Positions 27,148 through 37,174 of a DNA stretch of 64,000 nucleotides are shown in pieces. Under the pieces are notes generated by a model that was not told where the DNA came from, made no database searches, and was given only the letters and a program-made list of their open reading frames with translations. The stretch spans positions 29,881 through 93,880 of the forward strand of contig CASFPE010000020.1 of NCBI GenBank assembly GCA_949296575.1, written 5' to 3'. The position numbers were made by a program, and so were the translations under genes. Every line of letters starts with the position of its first letter. Positions within the stretch are counted from its first letter, which is position 1. Source of the DNA: an uncultured Bacteroides sp. Its GTDB lineage: Bacteria; Bacteroidota; Bacteroidia; Bacteroidales; Bacteroidaceae.

Positions 27148-28041
27148 ATGATACGAACGAGGTTAAAAGGGATGGGAGTGGCGTTAATCACCCCGTTTAA
27201 AGAGGATGAAAGTGTGGATTATGAAGCACTTATGCGCCTGATTGATTTCCAACTCCAAAATGGAACCGATTTCCTTTGTGTGCTTGGCACTACTGCTGAG
27301 ACGCCGACTCTTACCAACGAAGAAAGAAGGAAAATCAAGGAATTGGCCGTGCAGCGGGTGAATGGCAGAATCCCCATCCTTTTAGGCATCAGCAGCAATT
27401 GCACGCAAACTGTCGTGAATACATTAAAGGATGAAGACCTTACGGGAGTGGATGCCGTGCTTGTTGCCGTGCCTTATTACAACAAGCCTTCGCAAGAAGG
27501 CATTTACCAGCATTACAAGGCCATAGCCAATGCAACAAAACTTCCCGTCGTGTTGTACAATGTTCCGGGAAGAACCGGTGTGAACATGACCGCAGAAACC
27601 ACGCTCCGTATCGCACGCGACTTTGAAAATGTGATTGCCATTAAAGAAGCTTCCGGAAACATCACGCAAATGGACGACATCATCAAAAACAAGCCAGAAA
27701 GATTTGACGTGATTTCCGGCGATGATGGGATTACGTTCCCGCTGATTACATTAGGTGCTGTGGGAGTCATTTCTGTCATTGGCAACGCATTTCCACGTGA
27801 GTTCAGCCGGATGACACGCTTGGCATTGGCCGGCGATTACGCCAATGCCTTAGCCATCCATCATCGTTTCACAGAATTGTTCAAGCTGTTGTTCGTGGAT
27901 GGAAATCCTGCCGGTGTCAAAGCCATGCTGAGTGCCATGGGATTCATCAAAAACAAATTGCGGTTGCCGCTTGTCCCAACACGCATCACTACGTTTGAAA
28001 AAATTCGCCAAATTTTAGAAGAACTCAATATCAAGTGCTGA
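27148..28041 (+). CDS. dapA: 4-hydroxy-tetrahydrodipicolinate synthase
   Basis: A 297-aa TIM-barrel aldolase of the lysine/diaminopimelate pathway, condensing pyruvate with aspartate semialdehyde. The Schiff-base Lys 166 is in VIAIKEASGNITQ, the proton-relay Tyr 137 in VVLYNVPGRTG, and the substrate loop in LGTTAETPTL. -7 box TATCTTTG lies at 27121-27128. A strong bidirectional terminator ends the unit. Confidence 0.97.
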   Translation: MIRTRLKGMGVALITPFKEDESVDYEALMRLIDFQLQNGTDFLCVLGTTAETPTLTNEERRKIKELAVQRVNGRIPILLGISSNCTQTVVNTLKDEDLTGVDAVLVAVPYYNKPSQEGIYQHYKAIANATKLPVVLYNVPGRTGVNMTAETTLRIARDFENVIAIKEASGNITQMDDIIKNKPERFDVISGDDGITFPLITLGAVGVISVIGNAFPREFSRMTRLALAGDYANALAIHHRFTELFKLLFVDGNPAGVKAMLSAMGFIKNKLRLPLVPTRITTFEKIRQILEELNIKC

Positions 28042-28164
28042 AGAAGCTTGGTTTCCATGGATGGATGTTTGCGTTGAATGCCTCTTTTATTCTATAATGG
28101 GCATTATGTTTAATAGAATATTCAAGCTACTTCCCCCAAGGCTTTCTGATACACTAATAAGCAA

Positions 28165-28208
28165 AAAGAGGCCGTCATGCAATTATAAAGATGACGGCCT
28201 CTTTTTTT
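28165..28208. terminator. Bidirectional terminator between dapA and TPR gene
   Basis: A perfect 14-bp stem, AAAGAGGCCGTCAT (28165-28178) with 28191-28204, a 12-nt loop, an A tract to the left and T tract to the right. It serves both convergent genes. Confidence 0.9.
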
Positions 28209-28225
28209 AACTGAAATAAAACGAA

Positions 28226-29443
28226 TCAATATCCTAATGCGCTTTCAATTTCTTCCAGTTCCGGACCCATGTTCAATGCATAATAAATTGTGTACAGATT
28301 CTGCCACAATGATTTGTCATCGGGTCCCAACTCGCGTGCTTTTTTATAGAACGGCATTGCCTCGTTATACAAAGTCTTGATTTTCTCTTGTTGCTCTAAG
28401 TATTTCGGGTCGCCAATTTCGATGCTTTCGCTTGCTTTGATGACATCTTGTGCTTCGTAAAAGTAAGTATGTCCCATCCATGAATAATAGTTGGCATTAG
28501 CCGGATCCAACTCTATTGCCTTTTTCAGGCTGGCTTGTGCATTCTCATACTTTTTGAGCAATGTATAGATGTATCCTTGGATGTACAATGCTTGCGGATC
28601 GCCAGGTTTCTGTGCAACAAATTCATTTGCAATCTTTTCTGCTTCATCCAATTGATCCAACGTGGTGTAATGGTCTACCAAGCTGACTACAAAATACATG
28701 TGTTCCGGATACTTTTGAATGGCTTCTTTGATGGATACCAACCAATTGGCTGTATCTTTCAATGCTTTGTAAGTTTCAGAACACAATTCATAACCGTCTT
28801 TCCCAAATTCTTTGTCATCCAGCACATATTTGACATACTTGGTCACGTTGTCATAATCCTTATTCTGGTAAGCAGCCAAGGCTGTATAGTAAGCAAATGT
28901 AGAAAACAAAGTGTCCGTCTGTGCCAAGTTTTCTTCAACCAGCATGGGGGCATTGGCCACATCGACGTACATGGACATCAGGTTGAAGGCATTCTTTGTG
29001 TCACGTGTATTGAAGAAATACCCTCCTCCTTCCGACAACATCGGACGGCTTGCCAACATGGTGGCTGCATTGGTTTTCCGGAATTTGTTTTTTACCTTTC
29101 CTTTTTCATTAGGCACTTGTGCCAATTCGTCGCATTTCAAAAAGTAATTGAACATCTTATAGACACTATTGTAATATGCCACAGTGTCAAAAGGTTGCCG
29201 CAGGTAAATCTTCTTGCTTTCTTCTTCGTTAATTCTTTTTTGGATAAGTCCGGCCACATTCCATGTATTGGCATCGTCTTTTGTTTCCGGATTCACCAAT
29301 GCTTCATCAATCAGTTGCTGAGCTTTTGCAAAATCTGGCGTGCTGCTTTCCGCTAAGCTTTTAGCTTCCCTTACATTGTCTTTTTGTGCAAAGGAAACGC
29401 TTGCAACCAATAAAAGTGCCATCGAAAATACTAACTTTTTCAT
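28226..29443 (-). CDS. Periplasmic tetratricopeptide-repeat protein
   Basis: A 405-aa exported protein: signal peptide MKKLVFSMALLLVASVSFAQ, then a helical repeat protein. Clear TPR units occur in the C-terminal half (PQALYIQGYIYTLLKKYENA, SLKKAIELDPANANYYSWMG). The N-terminal half has less regular repeats (FAKAQQLIDEALVNPETKDD). It probably acts as an envelope scaffold; no enzyme motif is visible. It begins 46 nt after gyrA on the same strand and likely shares its transcript, an arrangement I recall as common in Bacteroides. Confidence 0.85.
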   Translation of the reverse strand: MKKLVFSMALLLVASVSFAQKDNVREAKSLAESSTPDFAKAQQLIDEALVNPETKDDANTWNVAGLIQKRINEEESKKIYLRQPFDTVAYYNSVYKMFNYFLKCDELAQVPNEKGKVKNKFRKTNAATMLASRPMLSEGGGYFFNTRDTKNAFNLMSMYVDVANAPMLVEENLAQTDTLFSTFAYYTALAAYQNKDYDNVTKYVKYVLDDKEFGKDGYELCSETYKALKDTANWLVSIKEAIQKYPEHMYFVVSLVDHYTTLDQLDEAEKIANEFVAQKPGDPQALYIQGYIYTLLKKYENAQASLKKAIELDPANANYYSWMGHTYFYEAQDVIKASESIEIGDPKYLEQQEKIKTLYNEAMPFYKKARELGPDDKSLWQNLYTIYYALNMGPELEEIESALGY

Positions 29444-29489
29444 GTGCGTTTTTTTAATTTAAATATTAAACTTCTGTTTATTTGTTCTC

Positions 29490-32006
29490 TTATTCTTCGG
29501 CATTCCCATTCTCCATTGTGTCCGTTTCTTCTTGTTCCGAAGAATTGACTTTGCAAACGGAGCCTATCTGGTCATTGCGCTTTTCCAAATTAATAAGGCG
29601 CACACCTTGTGTGGCACGCCCCATGACACGTACATCAGAGACTTTCAGGCGGATAGTGATGCCGGACTTGTTGATAATCATCAAGTCATTGTCGTCTGTC
29701 ACCGATTTGATGGCTACCAGTTTCCCGGTCTTGTCTGTGACATTCAATGTTTTCACGCCTTTTCCGCCACGGTTCGTGATTCGGTAGTCTTCTATTTCTG
29801 AACGTTTCCCATAGCCTTGTTCCGAAACGACCATGACAGTCTCTGCATTCAAGTCTTTGATGCATACCATGCCTACCACTTCATCATTGCCTCCGTCAAG
29901 GTGCATGCCTCTCACTCCTGTGGCTGTCCGTCCCATTTCCCGCACTGCGCTTTCATGGAAACGGATGGCTCGCCCGTTTCGGTTGGCAATGATGATTTCA
30001 TTGTTGCCATTTGTCATCCGGACTTCTATCACCCTGTCGTCTTCACGAAGAAGGATGGCATTCACGCCTTTTTGGCGCGGGCGTGAATATTGTTCCAACA
30101 AAGTTTTTTTAATGACTCCGTTCTTCGTGCAGAACAGCAAGTAATGGCTATTGATGAATTCTTGATCCGTAAGGTTTTTCACACGAACATAAGCCGTAAC
30201 GGCATCATCTGGTTCGATGTTCAGCAAGTTCTGTATTGCACGTCCTTTGGAATTTTTCGCGCCTTCCGGTATTTCATATACTTTCAGCCAATAACATTTC
30301 CCTTTCTGTGTGAAGAACATCAAGGTATTGTGCATTGTGGCCGGGTAAATATGTTCCACAAAGTCCTCATCGCGTGTTTCGCTTCCTTTCGACCCCACTC
30401 CCCCACGGTTTTGCGTATGGAAGTCGGCCAAAGGCGTGCGCTTGATGTATCCTAAATGAGAAATGGTGATAATCATCTCATCGTCTGCATAGAAATCTTC
30501 AGGATTGAATTCTTCGGATGCGTATACGATTTCCGTGCGACGTTCATCGCCGTATTTTTCCTTTATCTCAAGAAGTTCGTCTTTTATGATTTTCAAGCAC
30601 AAAGCATCGTTAGACAATACTTCTTCATAATAGGAAATCTGTTTCATTACTTCATCATATTCTCCATGAAGCTGGTCTTGCTGGAGCTTGGTCAACTGGC
30701 GGAGGCGCATTTCCACGATGGCGCGTGCCTGGATGTCGTCCAACCCGAAACGCGACATCAAGTTCGACATGGCTTCATTGGGCGAATCCGAGGCACGAAT
30801 GATGCGTATCACTTCGTCAATATTGTTGGAAGCGACAATCAAGCCTTCCAAAATATGGGCGCGTTCTTTCGCTTTCCGCAAATCAAACTTCGTGCGCCGT
30901 ATCACGACCTCATGGCGGTGATCCACGAAATATTTAATCAGTTCTTTCAGTGTCAACGTTTTAGGACGCAGGCTGTGCGATTCGCCTACGGGAACCAGTG
31001 CGATATTGTTCACGCTGAAAGAAGATTGCAACGCTGTCATCTTGAACAGTTTGTTCAGGATGACGCTTGCGTTGGCATCCCTTTTCACGTCAATCACAAT
31101 GCGCATGCCATCGCGGTCGGTTTCATCATTCACGTTCGATATGCCGTCTATTTTCTTTTCAGTGACCAATTCAGCTATCGATTTTATCAAATCCGCCTTG
31201 ATGACGTTATAAGGTATTTCGGTAATGACAATTTTATCATGAGATCCTTCTGTCTCTATTTCTGCTTTTGCCCGCATCACAATCCGTCCTTTCCCGGTAG
31301 CGTATGCTTCGCGCACGCCGTTCATCCCGTAAATGTATCCTCCGGTCGGGAAATCAGGGGCTTTGATGTATTGCATCAAGCCGTCCACATCAATGTCATT
31401 ATTGTCGATGTAGGCAATGCATGCGTCGATGGTTTCCGACAAATTGTGCGTTGGCATGTTGGTAGCCATGCCCACTGCGATGCCTGACGCACCGTTCACC
31501 AGCAAATTCGGGATGCGGGTCGGCATAACCGTAGGTTCTTGCAAACTGTCGTCGAAATTGTTCTGGAAGTCCACAGTTTCTTTGTAAAGATCCTGCATCA
31601 TCTCCTCTCCTATTTTTTCCAGACGCGCTTCTGTGTAACGCATGGCTGCCGCACCGTCGCCGTCTATCGACCCGAAGTTTCCTTGGCCGTCCACCAAAGG
31701 ATAGCGCATGGCCCAATCTTGAGCCATCCTCACCAATGCGCCATACACGGATGAGTCGCCATGAGGGTGGAATTTTCCCAGCACCTCGCCCACGATTCTT
31801 GCCGATTTCTTGTAAGGCTTTTCGGAAGTATTGCCTAACTCCATCATTCCATACAGGATTCTTCTATGGACAGGTTTGAAACCATCCCTTACATCAGGGA
31901 GCGCACGTGCCACAATGACAGACATCGAATAATCGATATACGATGTCCGCATTTCATCCTCGATATTGATTTTTATAATTCTATCTTGGCTATCTAAGTC
32001 TGACAT
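29490..32006 (-). CDS. gyrA: DNA gyrase subunit A
   Basis: An 838-aa type IIA topoisomerase subunit. The catalytic Tyr 124 is in [10 protein letters not shown]. The quinolone-resistance region reads [20 protein letters not shown], with the key Ser present (Ser 85), so no classical resistance change is seen at that position; Gly at the position of E. coli Asp 87 appears normal for this phylum. The C-terminal six-blade domain includes a GyrA-box-like [10 protein letters not shown] and repeated blades ([20 protein letters not shown] in part). The acidic tail ends with a Glu/Asn-rich run. A minus-strand TACTTTAG box (32051-32058) precedes the gene. Confidence 0.98.
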   Translation of the reverse strand: MSDLDSQDRIIKINIEDEMRTSYIDYSMSVIVARALPDVRDGFKPVHRRILYGMMELGNTSEKPYKKSARIVGEVLGKFHPHGDSSVYGALVRMAQDWAMRYPLVDGQGNFGSIDGDGAAAMRYTEARLEKIGEEMMQDLYKETVDFQNNFDDSLQEPTVMPTRIPNLLVNGASGIAVGMATNMPTHNLSETIDACIAYIDNNDIDVDGLMQYIKAPDFPTGGYIYGMNGVREAYATGKGRIVMRAKAEIETEGSHDKIVITEIPYNVIKADLIKSIAELVTEKKIDGISNVNDETDRDGMRIVIDVKRDANASVILNKLFKMTALQSSFSVNNIALVPVGESHSLRPKTLTLKELIKYFVDHRHEVVIRRTKFDLRKAKERAHILEGLIVASNNIDEVIRIIRASDSPNEAMSNLMSRFGLDDIQARAIVEMRLRQLTKLQQDQLHGEYDEVMKQISYYEEVLSNDALCLKIIKDELLEIKEKYGDERRTEIVYASEEFNPEDFYADDEMIITISHLGYIKRTPLADFHTQNRGGVGSKGSETRDEDFVEHIYPATMHNTLMFFTQKGKCYWLKVYEIPEGAKNSKGRAIQNLLNIEPDDAVTAYVRVKNLTDQEFINSHYLLFCTKNGVIKKTLLEQYSRPRQKGVNAILLREDDRVIEVRMTNGNNEIIIANRNGRAIRFHESAVREMGRTATGVRGMHLDGGNDEVVGMVCIKDLNAETVMVVSEQGYGKRSEIEDYRITNRGGKGVKTLNVTDKTGKLVAIKSVTDDNDLMIINKSGITIRLKVSDVRVMGRATQGVRLINLEKRNDQIGSVCKVNSSEQEETDTMENGNAEE

Positions 32007-32358
32007 TTAAAACTTAACGATTTAATGATTGGTATATTCAAAAAACGAGGCTAAAGTACCACATTTTTACGATATACGAAAAAAAAACAATAAATAACTT
32101 CCCTTCTTTGCATTCTTTTGCAAACTTCGAATCGGCGTGGAAACAGTTGGCAAGTTGCATCAGGCGGGCTTAAAACAATTCTGCTCAAAATGGTTACGAA
32201 GGTTTGCGAAATCATTGAAATGATTTGGAAAAATCGCTGGAAGGCATTTTCCATGCGGAGGAACAAAGTTGGCACAAATTTTGTGCAAAATAAGCGAAAA
32301 CATGCATTGGTTCATGCAAAAAGCATTATATTTGTAAATACAATCAAGCGAGCATTCT
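32007..32358. other. Divergent gyrA-clpC intergenic region
   Basis: 352 bp holding the gyrA -7 box (minus, 32051-32058) and the clpC promoter (32307-32334). The middle (about 32195-32265) contains AATCATTGAAATGATTTGG and CGCTGGAAGGCATTTTCCATGC, weakly similar to the dispersed inverted repeats elsewhere in the window. No gene is seen. Confidence 0.5.
32307..32334 (+). promoter_or_regulatory. Promoter of clpC
   Basis: TTG (32307-32309), 17-nt spacer, TATATTTG (32327-32334), 24 nt before the ATG. No CIRCE-type inverted repeat is seen. Confidence 0.65.
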
Positions 32359-34890
32359 ATGAACAACCCATTTTCGCAAAAAATATCAGAAATCATCATC
32401 TATAGCAAAGAAGAAGCTATACGGTTGAACAACAACTATATTGGCCCTGAACATCTGCTTTTGGGATTGATACGCGACGGGGAAGGGAGAGGCATTGAGA
32501 TATTAAATGGACTGCATGCCGACCTGCAAGGCATCAAGAAAGACATTGAATGCAACATTGTCCGCCCGGAGATGCCTTATTCAAATTTGGATGAAGAAAT
32601 CGCGCTGAATGAAAAAGCATCCAAAGTATTGAAATTGAGCATTCTGGAATCACGTCTCTTGAAAAGCGGCGAAGCAGGGACTGAACATCTCATCTTGGCG
32701 ATACTGAAGGAAAGAGACAATCTGGCTGCTTCAGTCCTAAAAGAACACAATATAGAATATAATAAGGTGTATGAACTGCTGACATTGCAGCCGGATGTGA
32801 ATTCTGGACCAGGTTTTACGGAAGACGAAGATGACGATGACGATTATCCCAGCCCGAGTTCCAATGAGATGAAAGGGAAAAGCACGAAAAGCGCTGCGGC
32901 TTCCCGCACCCATTCAGCCAACGACACGCCTGTATTAGATAATTTCGGCACCGACATAACCCAAGCTGCTGAAGAAGGCAAGCTGGATCCTATCGTTGGC
33001 AGGGAACGTGAAATAGAACGTTTGGCGCAAATCCTGAGCCGCCGGAAGAAAAACAATCCGATTCTTATCGGAGAGCCGGGAGTCGGGAAATCAGCCATAG
33101 TGGAAGGGTTAGCATTGCGAATCACACAAAAAAAAGTTTCACGCATCTTGTTCAACAAACGCGTCATTGCTTTGGACATGACCTCAGTGGTGGCAGGCAC
33201 CAAATACCGTGGGCAATTCGAGGAACGCATACGCTCCATCCTGAATGAATTGAAGCGGAATCCCAATATCATCCTGTTCATTGATGAAATCCATACAATC
33301 GTAGGCGCAGGTTCTGCGGCCGGATCGATGGATGCAGCCAATATGTTGAAACCCGCGCTGGCACGCGGGGAAATACAGTGCATCGGCGCCACGACATTGG
33401 ATGAATACCGGAAGAACATAGAAAAGGACGGCGCATTGGAACGTCGTTTCCAAAAAGTAATCGTGGAAGCCACTTCTGAAGAAGAAACATTGCAAATCCT
33501 CAAAAACATAAAAGAAAAATACGAGGAACACCACAATGTCGTTTACACGGAAGGAGCATTGAAAGCATGCGTCAAACTGACCGGGCGTTACATTACCGAC
33601 CGTTATTTCCCGGACAAAGCCATTGACGCCATTGACGAAGCCGGTTCGCGTACCCATATCATGAACATCAATGCGCCCAAATGCATTGAAGAACAAGAAA
33701 AGCGCATTGAAGAAACCCGGAGGCAGAAAAATGATGCTGTGAAGCTCCAGAATTACGAGTTGGCTGCCAGCTACCGGGACAAGGAAAAGCAACTGGAAGA
33801 AGAACTCGAACTGCAAAAGCAGCAATGGGAAGAACAATTGAAGTCCCAACCTCAATACGTGGATGAAGACCAAATTGCAGAAGTCGTATCCATGATGTCG
33901 GGAGTGCCTGTGCAAAGAATGGGGCAAGCAGAAGGCATCAAGCTCCAAAAGATGAAAGAAGTGCTGACTTCTAAAGTCATTGCACAAGACAATGCCATCG
34001 GGAAATTAGTGAAAGCCATCCAGCGCAGCCGTGTAGGATTGAAAGACCCTAACCGCCCCATCGGGACATTCATGTTCTTAGGCCCGACAGGTGTAGGGAA
34101 AACGCACTTGGCCAAGGAACTGGCTGAATACATGTTCGGATCTTCAGATGCATTGATACGCATCGATATGAGCGAATATATGGAGAAATTCACTGTTTCA
34201 CGCCTTGTCGGCGCCCCTCCGGGATACGTAGGTTACGAAGAAGGCGGGCAACTGACGGAAAAAGTGCGGCGCAAGCCCTATTCCATCATCTTGCTTGATG
34301 AAATAGAGAAAGCGCATCCTGACGTGTTCAACCTGCTTTTGCAAGTCATGGATGAAGGACGGCTGACGGACAGTTACGGAAGAATTGTGGATTTCAAGAA
34401 CACGGTCATCATCATGACTTCAAACATCGGAACCCGGCAATTGAAAGACTTCGGCCGTGGAGTAGGTTTTACTACGCAGGCCCGGCTGGACGACAAAGAG
34501 TATTCACGAAGCGTGATACAAAAAGCGCTGAACAAATCCTTTGCGCCTGAGTTCCTGAACCGAATCGATGAAATCATCACTTTCGATTCATTGTCGATGG
34601 ATGCCATCACCCGGATTATTGACATCGAACTGGACGGTTTGCATAAACGAATAGAAAACTTGGGCTATGGGCTGGCCGTTTCTGACGATGCCAAACACTT
34701 CATTGCCAATAAAGGCTACGACATGCAGTTTGGCGCCCGCCCGTTGAAAAGAGCCATCCAAACTTATATTGAAGACGGCCTGTCGGAATTGATAATCAAT
34801 TCCCAATTATGCGAAGGCGACGAAATACAAGTGGGCATGAATGCCTCCAACACCGGCATTCAAATGGACATCCGCAAAAAAGAATCCTAA
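32359..34890 (+). CDS. clpC: ClpC-type ATP-dependent unfoldase
   Basis: An 843-aa Hsp100 protein. The N domain (1-145) has the usual double repeat (YIGPEHLLLGLIRDGEG, AGTEHLILAILKERDN). Then comes an acidic/Ser linker, AAA-1 (Walker A GEPGVGKSAIVEG, Walker B NIILFIDEIHTI), a middle coiled coil (EEQEKRIEETRRQKNDAVKL, short as in ClpC rather than ClpB), and AAA-2 (GPTGVGKTHLAKEL, ILLDEIEKAH). A ClpP-docking loop with Val-Gly-Phe is present in GRGVGFTTQ, indicating that it works with ClpP. The neighbouring htpG adds a second stress chaperone. Confidence 0.96.
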   Translation: MNNPFSQKISEIIIYSKEEAIRLNNNYIGPEHLLLGLIRDGEGRGIEILNGLHADLQGIKKDIECNIVRPEMPYSNLDEEIALNEKASKVLKLSILESRLLKSGEAGTEHLILAILKERDNLAASVLKEHNIEYNKVYELLTLQPDVNSGPGFTEDEDDDDDYPSPSSNEMKGKSTKSAAASRTHSANDTPVLDNFGTDITQAAEEGKLDPIVGREREIERLAQILSRRKKNNPILIGEPGVGKSAIVEGLALRITQKKVSRILFNKRVIALDMTSVVAGTKYRGQFEERIRSILNELKRNPNIILFIDEIHTIVGAGSAAGSMDAANMLKPALARGEIQCIGATTLDEYRKNIEKDGALERRFQKVIVEATSEEETLQILKNIKEKYEEHHNVVYTEGALKACVKLTGRYITDRYFPDKAIDAIDEAGSRTHIMNINAPKCIEEQEKRIEETRRQKNDAVKLQNYELAASYRDKEKQLEEELELQKQQWEEQLKSQPQYVDEDQIAEVVSMMSGVPVQRMGQAEGIKLQKMKEVLTSKVIAQDNAIGKLVKAIQRSRVGLKDPNRPIGTFMFLGPTGVGKTHLAKELAEYMFGSSDALIRIDMSEYMEKFTVSRLVGAPPGYVGYEEGGQLTEKVRRKPYSIILLDEIEKAHPDVFNLLLQVMDEGRLTDSYGRIVDFKNTVIIMTSNIGTRQLKDFGRGVGFTTQARLDDKEYSRSVIQKALNKSFAPEFLNRIDEIITFDSLSMDAITRIIDIELDGLHKRIENLGYGLAVSDDAKHFIANKGYDMQFGARPLKRAIQTYIEDGLSELIINSQLCEGDEIQVGMNASNTGIQMDIRKKES

Positions 34891-34932
34891 AGCGCATACG
34901 CCCGTCCTTAAGAAATTTTGATTGCGACAAAA

Positions 34933-34964
34933 TGTCAGACCTTCGCAGGTCTGGCATTTTTTTT
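34933..34964 (+). terminator. Terminator after clpC
   Basis: TGTCAGACCT (34933-34942), TCGC loop, AGGTCTGGCA (34947-34956), then eight T residues. Confidence 0.9.
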
Positions 34965-35009
34965 GCCGTCATGCCCAAAAAGAATTTGTAATTTTAATAC
35001 CAAAGCGAT

Positions 35010-37055
35010 ATGCAGAAAGGAAATATTGGGGTAACCACAGAAAACATATTCCCCATCATAAAAAAATTCTTGTACAGCGACCATGAAATATTCCTTCGTG
35101 AATTGGTGTCGAACGCAGTGGATGCCACGCAAAAGCTGAAAACATTGTCGTCGATGGGCGACTTCAAAGGCGAGTTGGGCGACCTGACCGTAAAGGTAAG
35201 CGTGGACAAAGACACGCTGACCATCTCGGACCGGGGCATCGGGCTTACGGCAGAAGAAATCGACAAATACATCAACCAAATCGCGTTCTCAGGCGCCAAC
35301 GATTTCTTGGAGAAATACAAAAATGACGCAAATGCCATCATCGGCCACTTCGGGTTAGGCTTCTACTCCGCCTTCATGGTGGCCAAAAGAGTGGATATCA
35401 TTACGAAATCCTACAAAGAAGATGCGCAAGCTGTGAAATGGACCTGCGACGGCAGCCCGGAATATGAAATAGAAAACATAGAAAAGGCCGATCGCGGCAC
35501 CGACATCATTTTGCATATGGATGATGACTCAAAAGAATTCCTGGAGCCGTCACGCATCAGTGAATTGCTCAAGAAATACTGCCGTTTCCTCCCTGTCCCA
35601 GTGGCTTTCGGGAAAAAGAAAGAATGGAAAGACGGGAAACAGGTAGACACAGACGAGGACAACATCATTAATGAAACAAATCCGTTGTGGACGCGCAAGC
35701 CCAATGAACTGAAAGACGAGAACTACCTGAAGTTCTACCACGACTTGTATCCGATGGCTGACGACCCATTGTTTTGGATACATTTGAATGTAGATTACCC
35801 GTTCCATCTGACCGGCATCCTTTATTTCCCCAAGATAAAGGCCAACATCGACCTGCAAAAGAACAAAATACAACTGTACTGCAACCAAGTGTACGTGACC
35901 GACTCGGTGGAAGGCATCGTGCCTGACTTCCTGACATTGCTGCATGGCGTCATCGATTCTCCGGACATACCGCTGAACGTGTCCCGTTCTTACCTCCAAA
36001 GCGACTCCAACGTGAAGAAGATATCCACCTACATTTCCAAAAAAGTATCCGACCGCTTGCAGGCCATCTTCAAAAACGACCGGAAAGAATTCGAAGGGAA
36101 ATGGGATGACGTGAAGATATTCATCAACTACGGAATGCTGACGGAAGAAGATTTCTACGAGAAAGCCAGCAAATTTGCCTTGCTCAAGGACACAGATGCA
36201 CATTATTATACATACGATGAATACCGGACATTGGTGAAAGAGAACCAGACGGACAAGGACGGGAATGTGGTCTACCTTTATGCCAACCAGACCGATGCCC
36301 AGTACAGTTACATTGAAGCAGCCAAGAACAAAGGCTACAATGTGTTGCTGATGGACGGGCAATTGGATGTGGCCATGATAAGCATGCTGGAACAAAAGCT
36401 GGAAAAGACCCGCTTCACCCGTGTGGACAGCGACACGATAAGCCGGCTGATTGTGAAAGAAGAAAACAAAGGCGCAAATCTTGAGGCCGGGAAACAAGAT
36501 ATTTTGGCATCCTTGTTCCGAAGCCAATTGCCGTCTGTCGACAAAGTGGAATTCAATGTGGCCGCACAAGCTTTAGGCGAAGCAGAAAACCCCATTCTGA
36601 TTACCCAAAGCGAATACATGCGCCGCATGAAAGAAATGGCCAACATACAGGCAGGCATGAATTTCTACGGGGAAATGCCGGACATGTTCAACGTGGTGGT
36701 CAACACCGACCACAAGCTGGTCAAGAACATTTTGGACGACGAAAGCAAAGAATGCAATGAAAGCCTCTCCCCCATCGAAGCGGAGATTGCCAGCCTTGAC
36801 AAGCAGCACGATGAACTGCATGAACAGCAAAAAGGCAAAAAGGAAGACGAGATACCGGCCGAAGAAAAAGAGAAACTGGACAATGTGGAAAAGAAGCTCT
36901 CAGAACTGAAAGGCCGGAAAGAAGCCATCCTCACCGAATATGCAGCCAAAAACAAAATCATACGCCAACTGATTGATTTGGCTTTGTTGCAGAACGGCAT
37001 GCTGAAAGGCGAAGCTTTGACCAAATTCGTGCGCCGGAGCATTGAATTGATTTAA
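35010..37055 (+). CDS. htpG: Hsp90-family chaperone
   Basis: A 681-aa GHKL ATPase chaperone. ATP-site motifs: LRELVSNAVDATQKL, ISDRGIGLTAEEID and IIGHFGLGFYSAFMVAKRV. The middle domain includes FPLNVSR-type LNVSRSYLQSD with the catalytic Arg. A charged segment late in the protein (about residues 590-640, KGKKEDEIPAEEKEKLDNVE) extends the C-terminal domain, as in Bacteroidetes HtpG. It has its own terminator at both ends. Confidence 0.97.
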   Translation: MQKGNIGVTTENIFPIIKKFLYSDHEIFLRELVSNAVDATQKLKTLSSMGDFKGELGDLTVKVSVDKDTLTISDRGIGLTAEEIDKYINQIAFSGANDFLEKYKNDANAIIGHFGLGFYSAFMVAKRVDIITKSYKEDAQAVKWTCDGSPEYEIENIEKADRGTDIILHMDDDSKEFLEPSRISELLKKYCRFLPVPVAFGKKKEWKDGKQVDTDEDNIINETNPLWTRKPNELKDENYLKFYHDLYPMADDPLFWIHLNVDYPFHLTGILYFPKIKANIDLQKNKIQLYCNQVYVTDSVEGIVPDFLTLLHGVIDSPDIPLNVSRSYLQSDSNVKKISTYISKKVSDRLQAIFKNDRKEFEGKWDDVKIFINYGMLTEEDFYEKASKFALLKDTDAHYYTYDEYRTLVKENQTDKDGNVVYLYANQTDAQYSYIEAAKNKGYNVLLMDGQLDVAMISMLEQKLEKTRFTRVDSDTISRLIVKEENKGANLEAGKQDILASLFRSQLPSVDKVEFNVAAQALGEAENPILITQSEYMRRMKEMANIQAGMNFYGEMPDMFNVVVNTDHKLVKNILDDESKECNESLSPIEAEIASLDKQHDELHEQQKGKKEDEIPAEEKEKLDNVEKKLSELKGRKEAILTEYAAKNKIIRQLIDLALLQNGMLKGEALTKFVRRSIELI

Positions 37056-37079
37056 CGCCATTGTCCTATTGTGCATGAA

Positions 37080-37113
37080 AAACGTTGCCATTGTCGCATG
37101 GCAACGTTTTTTT
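37080..37113 (+). terminator. Terminator after htpG
   Basis: AAACGTTGCCA (37080-37090) pairs perfectly with TGGCAACGTTT (37099-37109), followed by T residues. Confidence 0.9.
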
Positions 37114-37174
37114 TATCCCGCAACATTCGGTTTATTGCCAAAATCTTCATAACTTTGGAGTGAAAGAACATGCA

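Noticed and set aside
31740..31770. Quinolone-resistance change in gyrA
   Set aside because: The key Ser (85) is present, and Gly at the second hotspot position appears normal for Bacteroidetes gyrases, so no resistance mutation is inferred.
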